From contig NW_027395283.1 of NCBI RefSeq assembly GCF_027580225.2, positions 8,498,501 through 8,562,500 on the forward strand: a stretch of 64,000 bases of DNA, read 5' to 3'. Shown here piece after piece: positions 44,666 through 55,099 of the stretch. The translations under genes were made by a program, and so were the position numbers. This stretch comes from Misgurnus anguillicaudatus (Eukaryota; Chordata; Actinopteri; Cypriniformes; Cobitidae). Each line of letters opens with the position of its first letter. The first letter of the stretch is position 1. The notes below the pieces were generated by a model, which was not told the origin of the DNA, ran no database searches, and was given only the letters and a program-made list of their open reading frames with translations.

Positions 44666-46972
44666 ATGGAGACAGCTGAAGCTGTGCATAGCCAAATGGA
44701 AGCGCTTCAATTGAACGATAGTGTTTGCATTGATGTTGATGTTCCAATGGACAAACAAAAACGTGTTGTAAAGTTAACTCCTAAAGCATTTGCTGAAAAG
44801 GTTGAAAGGTTGCAGTGTAACAGAAAGTCTGTACTAACTAAAGCTGCAAATTTAAGAAAAAAGGTACAAGGCCTGATGCAACAAAGACATATAAAGGGGG
44901 TGCAAAGTGTTTTTGATGACTTCTTAAATTTGTGTGATGAAGCAAGATGTATTCATGATTCTTTGTTGGGTATGTTACCTGAAAGTGAGAAAGAAAAACA
45001 TGACATATGGTTTAAAGCCAAAATGATTGTAAACAATGATTTTATTTCTGAGATCAAAATGTGGGTATCATGTAATGGAAATGATGAAATTACTATGAAT
45101 GAGGTAATGAATGATAAGGTTGATGGTGTTAATCCAGAAGATAGTATTTCAAATGTTGGGAGTAAACATTCAAGTAAAGCAAGTACATGCAAGAGTGTTT
45201 CTTCTGCCAGAGTCATAGCTGAGGCAAATAAGGCCGCACTGCTTGCTCGTATGGCAACATTAAAGGAAAGGCATGCCTTGGAGGAGCAAGAGCAGATGAT
45301 TAAGAGGAAAAAGGAGCAACTGGAGCTAAAAGCTATGTTAGCAGAGTCCACTGCCAAACTTGCAGTTTTACAGGCTTCTGACAATCGCAGTGTTTCACAA
45401 GTCTCTCGTATTGTGAATTCTCAACTGGAAAAGGAGCAAGGAAAGGCATCCACAACTATCTTGAATCCAATGGCAGAAGAGTTTGAACTTAATGTCCATG
45501 GCAAAACTGCATATCAAGCATTAGCAGTGAATCCGCCTTTGGCATCTTCTGAATCATATCAGGAAATTCGGCAGCAGCCTTGGCAGGAATGTACAAACTC
45601 AGGAAGGCAGAATTCCCAACAAATATTTGTACATACATCAGTTCAACCTCATGCATCTGATTGGAGTTCCCAGCATATAACAGGACATACATCAGTGCAA
45701 CCTCATGGACCTCTTACATCGGATCGGAATTCTCAACACACATTAGGACACACATCAGTTCAACCTCATGGACCTCTTACATCGGATAGGATTTCTCGGC
45801 CAAACATTGAAAGTCAGTATGGTGACATTGTCACTATAATGCAAAAACAAAATGAAATAACAGCAGCTCTTGTTCAACAGCAATGTTCTGCATCTTTACC
45901 ATCAAGAGAGATTCCTTTATTTGATGGAGATCCTCTTCAGTATGTTTCATTTATCAGGATGTTTGAAAAGGGAGTTGAGGAAAAGGCAAGCAATAGTGAT
46001 TGCTTATACTACTTGGAACAGTTCACTAGGGGGCAGCCAAGGGAGCTTGTACGTAGTTGTCTACATTTGAACCCTGACTTTGGCTACACTAAGGCAAAAC
46101 GGCTATTACAGGAACATTTTGGGAATAAGTACAAGATCGCCACTGCTTACTTGGAAAGAGCCTTGTCTTGGCCCATAATAAAGGGTGAGGATGTCAATGC
46201 TTTACAGTCTTATGCTCTATTTTTACGTGGCTGCTGTAATGTCGCTGAGGAATTGCAGTATCTTCAGGAGTTGGATATGCCAAGCAATATGAGAGCTCTT
46301 ATATCTAAATTGCCTTACAAGCTCAGAGAGCGGTGGAGAACTGTTGCACATAACATTCTGGAAACTACTGATTGTAGAGCTTCATTCAAAGATCTTGTAG
46401 GATTTATTGAAAGACAAGTAAGCATCTTGATGGATCCCTTGTTTGGTGATATCAGGGACTTGCCAGTTAGCTCAAGACCTGTCAATCGACCAAAACTGCG
46501 TCTAGAAGGCAAAGCTAAAGGAAACATCTTTGCCACTAATGTTGCACCTGTGAAGTCTCTAGAAACCTCTAATATAAGAACAGAATTGCCAACAAACAAT
46601 CCCAAGGTGATTTCATTATGTGTGTACTGTGCTAAACATCATGTATTGGAGAATTGTATGCAATTTAAGAGTAAGAAGCATAGGGAAAGAATGGACTTTC
46701 TGAAGGAGAAAGAGCTTTGCTTTGGTTGCTTAAGTGCTGGGCACATGAGTCGTAACTGTGGCAAGCGGTTGACTTGTAAGATATGTAATCAGCCCCATCC
46801 CACTGTGCTTCACATTGACAGAAATACAGCCAATGCAGACATAATCTCCAAGGAATCAGATGCATGTAAGTTCTTAGGAACTACTGAAACATGTGGCCAT
46901 ACAGAAACATGTGGCCATACATGTGGCCGGAAAAGATCGCTGTCTACTTTCTATCTTACCAGTTCAAGTTAA
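44666..46972 (+). CDS. BEL/Pao Gag with DUF1759 region and CCHC zinc knuckle
   Basis: This is the particle-forming protein of the element. The frame is open from 44630; the start at 44666 (METAEAVHSQ) gives a more normal N-terminus. The N-terminal region is coiled-coil-rich (ARMATLKERHALEEQEQM). A repeated TSVQPHGPLTSDR block follows, then the DUF1759 core: IPLFDGDPLQYVSFIRMFEKG, LEQFTRGQPRELV, AKRLLQEHFGNKYKIA, ISKLPYKLRERW. Zinc-binding motifs are CVYCAKHHVLENC and CFGCLSAGHMSRNC, then CKICNQPHPTVLH. The frame ends after an 18-bp tandem duplication (ETCGHT twice) and overlaps pol, which is in the +1 frame. Confidence 0.88.
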   Translation: METAEAVHSQMEALQLNDSVCIDVDVPMDKQKRVVKLTPKAFAEKVERLQCNRKSVLTKAANLRKKVQGLMQQRHIKGVQSVFDDFLNLCDEARCIHDSLLGMLPESEKEKHDIWFKAKMIVNNDFISEIKMWVSCNGNDEITMNEVMNDKVDGVNPEDSISNVGSKHSSKASTCKSVSSARVIAEANKAALLARMATLKERHALEEQEQMIKRKKEQLELKAMLAESTAKLAVLQASDNRSVSQVSRIVNSQLEKEQGKASTTILNPMAEEFELNVHGKTAYQALAVNPPLASSESYQEIRQQPWQECTNSGRQNSQQIFVHTSVQPHASDWSSQHITGHTSVQPHGPLTSDRNSQHTLGHTSVQPHGPLTSDRISRPNIESQYGDIVTIMQKQNEITAALVQQQCSASLPSREIPLFDGDPLQYVSFIRMFEKGVEEKASNSDCLYYLEQFTRGQPRELVRSCLHLNPDFGYTKAKRLLQEHFGNKYKIATAYLERALSWPIIKGEDVNALQSYALFLRGCCNVAEELQYLQELDMPSNMRALISKLPYKLRERWRTVAHNILETTDCRASFKDLVGFIERQVSILMDPLFGDIRDLPVSSRPVNRPKLRLEGKAKGNIFATNVAPVKSLETSNIRTELPTNNPKVISLCVYCAKHHVLENCMQFKSKKHRERMDFLKEKELCFGCLSAGHMSRNCGKRLTCKICNQPHPTVLHIDRNTANADIISKESDACKFLGTTETCGHTETCGHTCGRKRSLSTFYLTSSS

Positions 46973-49900
46973 AAGCAGTAAGGGAGATCAGATAATACAG
47001 ACGTATGCATTTCTAGATCCTGGCAGTTCAGCAACCTTTTGCACTGAAAGCCTTATGCAGCGACTTAATCTTCCTGGAAGAAAAACTCAGTTTTTACTAC
47101 AAACTATGGGACAGGAAAAGGTTGTACCAGCCTACGTACTCTCAAGTTTAGAAGTCTCTGCTATTGAGGGTAACATCTTCTATCAGCTTCCACAAACGCT
47201 TACACAGAAACAGATGCCGGTAAGTTCTGAGAACATTGTGTCTAAGGAAGAGTTGTCAAAGTGGCCTTACCTGGCAAAGGTTAAAGCTCCTCGCATAATG
47301 GCCAACATTGACTTGTTGATTGGAAACAACGCACCCAAGATGTTGGAGCCTTGGGAAGTCATAAACAGCCATGGAGATGGCCCGTATGCCATAAGAACGG
47401 CTTTGGGTTGGGTCATTAATGGTCCTTTGCATGCAGGCAACTTTGAGGATGAAGACTGTTCTGCAGTGGTCAACAGGATTTCTGTTTGTAGGTTGGAGGA
47501 GATGTTGTCTCAACAATATAACCATGATTTCAATGAGCAAGTTACAGAAGAGCAAGGATTATCAAGAGAGGATATTAGATTCTTGGAGATTGCAGAGAGT
47601 TCTGCCAAGCTCAGGGATAATCATTACACCTTGAAGTTGCCATTTAAAAGGGAAAATGTGCATCTTCCTAACAACTTTTCTGTGGCAAAACAATGTATAC
47701 TTGGGTTGAAGAGGAGATTCCAGAGAGATGAGCAATTTTATCAGGAGTATGTAACATTTGTCAATGAGATGCTCAACAAAGGATATGCAGAGCAAGTTCC
47801 CACTCAACAGCTGAAAGGTGAAAGTGGCAAGGTGTGGTACATTCCTCACCATGGTGTACGTCATCCCAGGAAGAAGAACCTGCGGGTGGTTTTTGGTTGT
47901 GGTGTAACATTTAAAGGAACATCCTTGAATCAAGTCCTTTTGCAAGGTCCCAATTTTACAAGTACATTGCTTGGAGTCCTACTGAGGTTTAGGCAAGACG
48001 TGGTTGCAGTCATGGGTGACATACAAGCAATGTTTCATCAGGTTAAGGTGGCAGAAGAAGATCGTGACTTTCTTCGCTTCTTGTGGTGGCAAAATGGAGA
48101 CTTTGAAAGAGAAGTGTCAGTGTTTCGTATGACTGTCCATCTTTTTGGTGCTGTCTCTTCTCCAAGTTGTGCTGCTTTTGCTTTGAGAAAAACAGCAGAT
48201 GATCATCAGTCTGAGTTTCGAGAGGAGGTTGTACAAACGCTCAAAGAAAACTTCTATGTGGATGACTGCCTTAAGAGTGTGGCATCTGAAGAAGCAGCAA
48301 CTTGTTTAGTTAAAGATCTTTCTACTCTTTGTCAGCGAGGAGGTTTCACTTTGACGAAATGGAGTAGCAACAAGCGCACTGTTCTTCAAGCTCTTCCCGA
48401 GGAGTCCCGAGCCAAAGAGTGGAAGAAACTGGATCTGGACAGAGACAGCCTGCCTGTTGAAAGAGCTCTTGGTTTGCTGTGGTGTGCAGAAACGGACTCA
48501 TTCAAGTTCAAAATGGAGGTTCAGGAAAAATCCTACACAAGACGTGGGATGTTGTCAATTTCAAGTTCAGTATACGACCCACTTGGATTTTTGGCACCAG
48601 TAGTGTTACCTGCTAAGATTATGTTACAGGAGCTAGTTTGGATGGAAGTTTGGATGGGATGATACTGTGCCCCGTGACATTCTGCATGATTGGATGAGGT
48701 GGTTAAAGGAGCTAAATGCACTCTCTGAATTCAAAGTTGAGAGATGCATAAAACCCACAAGCTTTGGGTCCTACATGTATGCTCAGCTTCATAACTTCTC
48801 TGATGCAAGTGAACAAGGATATGGCGCAGTCACTTATCTTAGAATAAAGAATAACAACGGTGACATCCATGTTGCCTTTCTTTTGGGAAAAGCTAGGGTA
48901 ACACCTCTAAAGGCCATCACTGTTCCCCGTTTAGAGCTAACTGCTGCTGTGCTTGCTGTCCGTGTAGACCTGATGTTAAAGAAGGAGCTGAGGCTCCAGC
49001 TGCAAGAATCTGTTTTCTGGACAGACAGCACATCTGTGCTCAAGTATGTCATGAATGAAGACAAGCGTTTTCATACTTTTGTTGCAAACAGAGTCTCCAT
49101 CATCAGAGAGGCCACAAAGACAGCACAATGGCGATATGTTGGCACAAAGGAGAATCCAGCTGACGATGCATCCAGAGGAAGGAGGGCTGGAGATTTCATT
49201 AATCACAACAGATGGATAGAAGGCCCCAAGTTCCTGTATAAATCAGAAGAGGATTGGCCCGAAAACATTGTGCATACTTCAGTAGCTGTTGATGACATCG
49301 AGGTCAAGAAAGAAGCCTTTGTGAATGTGGTAAATACCCAAGATGCACTGGAGGGTACAAGTTTGCTGATAGCTTACTTTTCAGATTGGAGGAGACTTCG
49401 AGTGGCAGTTGCCTGGTTCCTAAGGTTGAAAGGAATATTATTGACAAGGACTCGCATGAGGAGGGAGTCTGATGCCATTGATGTCAATAAGCAGAATGCC
49501 TTGGCACAAGAAAAACTGATGGCTAAAGGTACAACAGGAGGACAAATCTTGTCGGCAGAGGATCTTTTGGAAGCAGAGTTGGCTATAATCTGCTACTGCC
49601 AACAGCAAAGATTTCCTGAGGAGATTGCTGCTTTGTCTTCTGGAAAGAATACAGTAAGCAAACACAGTACCATCTATAAGCTGGACCCATGGTTGGATAA
49701 TGGGTTTCTGAGAGTTGGAGGGAGGTTGACAAGAGGCTCATTGCCAGAAGACACAAAGTATCCACTACTTCTCACTAAAGATCAGCATGTGGCTACCCTG
49801 ATATTGAGAGATTTACATCAACGGCTTCGCCATAGTGGGCGTAACCATATGTTGTCTACATTAAGGAGGAAATATTGGATTACAGGTGCTACCACAGCCG

Positions 49901-50906
49901 TAAGAAAGATCATAGCAGAGTGCTGCTTCTGTAAAAAATACAATGCAAGACTGATGGGGCAGAAAATGGCTGACTTGCCTAAGGAGAGGATCCTGCCAGA
50001 CCAGCCGCCATTCACTAATACAGGTGTTGACTATTTTGGTCCAATAGAGGTGAAGAGAGGACTAAGCACAGTAAAACGGTATGGTGTCATCTTTACCTGC
50101 TTAGCCAGCAGAGCAGTCCACCTTGAAATGGCCAATTCCCTTGACACAGATGCTTGTATTAATGCTCTGCGCCGATTTATCAGTAGAAGAGGGCAGGTGG
50201 AACGTCTTCTGTCAGATAATGGCACAAATTTCATAGGGGCTGAGAGAGAGCTTAAGGAGGCACTTTCATCACTGAATCAAGTTAAGATTCAAGGAGCTTT
50301 ATGTCAGAAGGGCATAAAATGGAGTTTCAATCCTCCGGCTGGATCCCATTTTGGTGGAGTTTGGGAGCGAGTCATCCGGATGCTGAAAAAAATCCTCACT
50401 TCAGTTTTTCAACAGCAGACGCTTGATGATGATGGTTTACATACAGTCTTGTGTGAAACTGAAGCCATCTTGAATGATAGACCAATCACCAAGTTGTCTG
50501 ATGACCCAATGGATCTTGAAGCTCTGACTCCCAATCATATATTGTTGCTAAAGGAAAACCTTCCTTATCTCCTGGATTATTCGATGTGCATGACATGTAC
50601 ATAAAAAGAAGGTGGAAACAGGTTCAATACATTTCAGACCTATTTTGGAAGACATGGGTGAGAGAATACCTACCTTTGCTGCAAGAGAGGCAGAAATGGA
50701 ACCAAACTAGGAATAACCTCAAGCCTGGGGACATTGTGGTCATTATGGATCCAACGGCACCTAGGGGCTCCTGGCCTCTTGGAAGAGTTTTAGAAACATT
50801 TCCTGATAAGAAAGGCCTGGTGCGCTCTGTGCGTTTACAAACTAAGACCAGTGTTATTGATAGGCCGATAGCAAAGCTTTGTTTCTTGCATGAATCTATG
50901 GGCTAA
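46893..50906 (+). pseudogene. BEL/Pao pol: protease, RT, RNase H, integrase (two frameshifts)
   Basis: Part 1 (46893-48662): protease (TYAFLDPGSSATFC) and reverse transcriptase (RVVFGCGVTFKGTSLN, MGDIQAMFHQV, FYVDDCLKS). Part 2 (about 48667-50604): RNase H (FSDASEQGYGAV, RLELTAAVLAV, DSTSVLKY, NPADDASRG), an HHCC-type integrase zinc domain (LRHSGRNH, CCFCKK) and the integrase core (DYFGPIEV, LSDNGTNF, ETEAILNDRPI: the D, D, E residues). Part 3 (50586-50906): DUF5641-like tail (LKPGDIVVIMD, WPLGRV). Frame changes lie near 48650 (in a GTTTGGATGG direct repeat) and near 50560. The copy is dead but recently so. Confidence 0.88.
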
Positions 50907-51015
50907 GAGATTGTTACAATCATTATGCATGTTTATTGTGCTCACAATTTGTATTTGTGTTATGGCTCTTTTGTATGTTTTGAAAATTGGTATGTGTCCC
51001 AATTAGGGGCCGGTA

Positions 51016-51320
51016 TGTAAGAGCCATTTGTCTTGTAAAGGTGTCCACTAGGTGTCACTGTTCTATATTCAGTGAATATAGGTAGGAACCTTCCTTCAGG
51101 TGGCAGGTGTTGCTGGAGGAAGGTGAACACACAGTTTTTTGACCGTATCACAAGGCCATGCTGTTACAACAATGCAACACATTAAATAAAATGAATACTC
51201 TGAGCATTCAAATGGTGAGTGGACATTGATTTAATGACATTTAACTTAAGCCAAGTGAGCGCGTACAAATACACCGTCCAGCAACCCTCAGCTGCTTTAA
51301 GTATAGACTTAGCTGCTTCA
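51016..51320 (+). repeat. BEL 3' LTR, 305 bp
   Basis: TGTAAGAGCC...AGCTGCTTCA (TG...CA). It has AATAAA near 51184. It is preceded by a short purine-rich AGGGGCCGG. It differs from the 5' LTR at about three positions. Confidence 0.88.
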
Positions 51321-51325
51321 GTCTG

Positions 51326-51755
51326 ATAATTATCTTGATATTTTGTCTTTTCATTCAATGAAATGTTTATGTTATCACAATTATATTTTATCTACAATTA
51401 ATCTTTTAAACTAAAAGTGTGTGTTTTTTGATAAGGTTCACACTATGATAAATACATGAATGTAAATGTAGTTCACACAAATAATAAAATATCACTTATT
51501 CTACATTATATTAAACCCATATGACTTTATTAGGCTTACATTAGTTTAACAAAAGAGGAGTAATTTTGATTTTAGTTTAATTATTGTTAATGCTGATGTG
51601 CTCTTTGTTTCATGCAGTGAATGTAAACATATTGACTCACATTAATGATTAAGTCTCGTTTATGAATTAAATCTGTTAAATTATTTGTAATTAGATGTTT
51701 AATGTTTGTTTACTGTCAGCAGAGGGAGAAACACCTCAAACACTTCCTCATACAA
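51326..51755. other. AT-rich flank upstream of the candidate promoter
   Basis: No exon or repeat termini are seen. Confidence 0.35.
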
Positions 51756-51758
51756 TAG

Positions 51759-51783
51759 TGACGTCACAGATGAAAGTGAAAGT
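51759..51783 (+). promoter_or_regulatory. CRE and ISRE-like motifs of a candidate promoter
   Basis: A palindromic CRE (TGACGTCA, 51759-51766) lies five bases before GAAAGTGAAAGT (51772-51783), which fits the GAAANNGAAA core of interferon-stimulated response elements. A possible leader exon ends in ACAG|GTAGAG at 51821, with another possible donor at 51987. Function is inferred. Confidence 0.45.
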
Positions 51784-52035
51784 AAATTGTTTCGTGTTTA
51801 TCTTCCGCCATTTTAAACAGGTAGAGTTGATTTCTTAACATATCGATGTGATCAAAGTGATTATTATAACATGTATAAACAGCTTTACATGTATTTTTGT
51901 GTGTGTAGTTGATGTAAAAGTTGTAGTATTTTGAGAAAGTGAATCCAGTCAGATTGTGATGACAGCGAGTGTTCAGGTGTGTTCAGGTGAGATGAGACGC
52001 TTTTCACTTCCTCATTCATAGTTTCTTTAAAGATT

Positions 52036-53196
52036 TGTCACGACACTGAAGGGTTGTAAGGACAGGACGCAAATGCAAGGTTCAAAATAAATAACATTTA
52101 ATAATAAAAACACGAGGGCAGACATGGTGAATGCAGGAACACAGGAACATTAACACAGGAACAGACAGGGTATCAATGACAATGATCCAGCAGTGAGCAA
52201 ACAGAAGACAGGGGTATATATACACACAGACTAAATGACAAACAGGTGTGATGAGGCAGGTAATTAATCAATGAATGTCCAGGTGATAACAATCGGAACA
52301 GAGACAAGACATGACACGGATTAACCGTGACATTACCCTCCCCTCTACGAGTGGCTACCAGACACTCACATAAAGCACAACAAAAACAAAGTCTGGTAGC
52401 GAGAGTCCAAGGGAGGGGTGGAGGGCTTGGGGACCCTGGCGAAGCCGGCAGCCGCCAGGATGAGACCAACAGTACGGTTGGCCGGACTGAGCCAGGAGAA
52501 CCGGAGCAATCGCTCCGAGAACCGAGGCAGCCGAATTACCCCCCTCCTGGGAATCGTCGACGATCAGATGCCCCCGGAAATCATCTCCCATCCCCTCGCG
52601 GAAACGGAGACCCTCGGTAGCCACCCCGGGGAAATGATCGGGCGTGGTCCGTTCCGGATCCCCCTGCAAGCAGGATGGTGGTCCTCCGAGGGACCGTCGA
52701 CGACGACTCAACCGTTGGGGGACCGCCTGGGCCGATCCTCCTCCCGCAGGCCCGCAGGAGCGAGCGATCGCTCACGGTGGTCCCCAAGAGACATCGGGGC
52801 TGATGGGAACGAACCCCGATGTCACTACTCCCCCTTGACATAACTCCTGGGGGAGCCGCCCTCCGTGAACCGGCTGCGTCCAATGTGGCTGGATCATTCT
52901 GTCACGACACTGAAGGGTTGTAAGGACAGGACGCAAATGCAAGGTTCAAAATAAATAACATTTAATAATAAAAACACGAGGGCAGACATGGTGAAGGCAG
53001 GAACACAGGAACATTAACACAGGAACAGACAGGGTATCAATGACAATGATCCAGCAGTGAGCAAACAGAAGACAGGGGTATATATACACACAGACTAAAT
53101 GACAAACAGGTGTGATGAGGCAGATAATTAATCAATGAATGTCCAGGTGATAACAATCGTAACAGAGACAAGACATGACACGGATTAACCGTGACA
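52036..53196 (-). mobile_element. Non-autonomous LTR retrotransposon (TRIM-like, 1161 bp)
   Basis: Two 297-bp LTRs (52036-52332 and 52900-53196) start TGTCACGACACTG and end ACCGTGACA. They differ at about three sites. The 5-bp duplication AGATT is perfect (52031-52035 and 53197-53201). The 567-bp interior has a polypurine tract on the minus strand beside the 52332 LTR (TAGAGGGGAGGGTAA). Beside the other LTR is a leader (GAATGATCCAGCCACATTGGACGC) resembling the gypsy leader and gag start at about 19055-19079. So the element reads on the minus strand and derives from a gypsy relative. Confidence 0.9.
52581..52883 (-). pseudogene. Gag-start remnant inside the TRIM-like element
   Basis: At the place of the gypsy gag start (MEAAGG) the frame reads TTG then DAAGSRRAAPPG, so the ATG has become TTG. 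About 100 codons remain open but show no gag, zinc-knuckle or enzyme motif. It is best seen as a non-coding packaging remnant. Confidence 0.5.
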
Positions 53197-53201
53197 AGAT
53201 T

Positions 53202-53432
53202 TAACAGTTTATTTTTAATGGTTTCTTATCTTAATGTTAGCGTTATTTATTTAACGTTTTCTTAACATAACTCTTAATTGAATTTGTTTTAATGTGATGT
53301 AATATTGTGTGTAGTTGTGTTGATGACGCAGTTGTTTCTTCAACACTCAGGATTCATTCATCTGAATTATAATATCTGTTTATTCACTTTGATTTCAAGT
53401 TTATTTTGTGTCTGAATGTTATTTTCATTCAG
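53202..53432 (+). other. Putative intron 1 sequence upstream of the candidate start exon
   Basis: AT-rich sequence ending in an acceptor-like tract (TTATTTTCATTCAG, ending 53432). Confidence 0.4.
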
Positions 53433-53475
53433 TATCAGTTGTGGAGATCAGATTGATCAGATTCACGTCTGCAGC

Positions 53476-54637
53476 TTAGCGTTGCCACCCGTCCTGGTTT
53501 TCCCGGGATTGTTCTCTTTTTTGAGTCACAGTCCCGGAAAATTTATATTCTTTCCCGGGACACGAATTGTCCCGGTTTTTTGTGAAAATGAACTTTTAAA
53601 GCAGAATTTCCTGGCTTCAAATTAAAGCGTTTCCTTCCACTGTTTCTGTGTTCATCCAATCCTGTGTCTGTAACCGGGTAAAATAGAACAGGTGACACAG
53701 TGGATTGGCCAGGCGTGGATTGGCCAGGCGTTTACTTTTATTTGATTGGAAGCTCAACTTATCGCCTAGCAACTACGCGTCGCACGCGTCGCATCCACAG
53801 ATTCCACACACACATCCTGGATGAAATAGTTTGAGTTAAGTTGCTAGTCAGCTTTTAAAACGATCAATGGGGTTGGTCAAAGCTGAACTTCAAGTTAGAT
53901 TAAACTTTAAATGATCATGCTTGGAGTTGAAAGCATTCATTGAGGGACAGCCGAGACTTCTGCAGGCAGCAAAAAGGGAATAGAAATACACATGGAAAAG
54001 AGGTGAGAAATGTCAGTTTTAGGTTGCCCAAATTTACTAAGTTAACAAAAACAAAAAGTTGTTTATAATCTATTATAATACATGTAATCATGTTTTAATT
54101 GCTAAAGAATATATCCTATATTTGTACAAATGATTATATTTTATAGTAGAATATAATTATGCAGTATATGTTTACACAATGTTTATACAAAAATGTATTT
54201 AATGTAGAAAGGAGTCCAGAGTGAGTGCATCTACATCAGGGAGTGCATCTACTTCAGGGAAAGCATCTACGTCAGGACAAATACACTGAAAAAAATGATT
54301 CATTGAATTTAATCAATTTTTTTAAGGTAAGTGGTTGCAATCAATTTATTTAAGCTACAGTTAAACAAAAGTTTTATATTTTATTTTACTTTACTAATCT
54401 TTTTTGTTTAAATGTAGCTTAAATAAATTGATTGCAACCACTTACCTTAAAAAAATTCATTAAATTCAATTAATCATTTTTTTTCAGTGTATAGGTTAGA
54501 GAGGGAATAAAGTCCTACAACTGTTAACATAGTATATTTGCAAATATTACTTGATCCCCCCCCCTCCAAAAAACAAAACAAAAATAAATTTCATCTGAGT
54601 GTCCCGGTTTTTCACAAATCAAAGGTGGCAACCCTAC
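53476..54637. mobile_element. hAT-like element with TAGCGTTGCCACC ends
   Basis: The left end TAGCGTTGCCACCCGTCC is inverted at the right as GGTGGCAACCCTA. TGCAGCT flanks both sides (53469-53475 and about 54639-54645). Subterminal CCCGGGA/GTCCCGG motifs recur at both ends. It contains a TA-flanked MITE. No transposase. Confidence 0.75.
54284..54489. mobile_element. Foldback MITE, 206 bp, TA-flanked (Tc1/mariner-like)
   Basis: The arms CACTGAAAAAAATGATTC... and ...CATTTTTTTTCAGTG are nearly perfect inverted repeats of about 80 bp, including AAGGTAAGTGGTTGCAATC. TA is at 54282-54283 and 54490-54491. Confidence 0.85.
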
Positions 54638-54764
54638 GTGCAGCTCCATCATGGATCAAACACAAACATCAACACATGAAGATTTTTCTCCAGGATGCAG
54701 GTACGTTATATAAACTTAACAAAAGAAACAGTACATAGGCTATGTCTATATAAGAATGATATTT

Positions 54765-55095
54765 AGTGATGGGCGATTTCGAAGCACGCTTCATGAGGCT
54801 TCGAAACATTTACGAAACTTTTGTTTCGAATCATTGGTTCGGAGCTTGTTTCAAACTGGCCAAAGTCACATGATTTTAGCAAACGAGGCTTCATTACTAT
54901 GGAAGGCCAACAGGGCAAAAACGTGTTCAAAATACGTGTTAACACGCACTACGTGTTAACGCGTAAATCACGTGTTAACACGCACTACGTGTTAACGCGT
55001 AAGTGCGTGTTAACACGTAAATCACGTGTTAACGCGTTAGAAATCATGGACATGGAGTTTTACCACCATCTAGTGGTGTGGCGAATCTGACCTAA
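54765..55095. repeat. Repeat with GTTAAC/CACGTG/ACGCGT palindrome array (copy 1)
   Basis: A TTCGAA-rich part (54778-54850) is followed by GGAAGGCCAACAGGGCAAAAACGTG and an array in which GTGTTAACACG or GTGTTAACGCG occurs six times in about 105 bp. The flank TTTACCACCATCTAGTGGTGTGG closes it. It is present again, inverted, at 62590-62765. Confidence 0.75.
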
Positions 55096-55099
55096 ATAC

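Larger units (their letters stand above)
41706..51320 (+). mobile_element. BEL/Pao LTR retrotransposon, nearly complete, with two insertions in the 5' LTR
   Basis: 5' LTR 41706-44283 (305 bp plus two insertions), gag, pol and 3' LTR 51016-51320. Domain order is gag, protease, reverse transcriptase, RNase H, integrase, DUF5641-like tail, with a YVDD reverse transcriptase and DUF1759 gag, which define BEL/Pao. GTCTC (41701-41705) and GTCTG (51321-51325) flank it, a 5-bp duplication with one difference. The two LTRs differ at about three sites in 305 bp, so insertion was recent. Pol has two frameshifts. Confidence 0.9.
53433..54700 (+). pseudogene. Candidate first coding exon of a host gene, split by a hAT insertion
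   Basis: Left part 53433-53475 follows an acceptor. Right part from about 54638 contains ATG at 54651 and encodes MDQTQTSTHEDFSPGC before a donor (GCAG|GTACGT at 54701). The insertion falls in what would be the 5' untranslated part, so the coding part is whole. The short, acidic, SPGC-ending peptide in phase 2 resembles the small leading exons of fish NLR genes, but this is tentative. No following exon is seen within the window. Confidence 0.4.

Noticed and set aside
47562..47945. Minus-strand 127-codon frame
   Set aside because: Antisense of BEL pol.
52418..52843. Plus-strand 141-codon frame
   Set aside because: It lies in the GC-rich interior of a minus-strand non-autonomous LTR element and has no recognisable domain.
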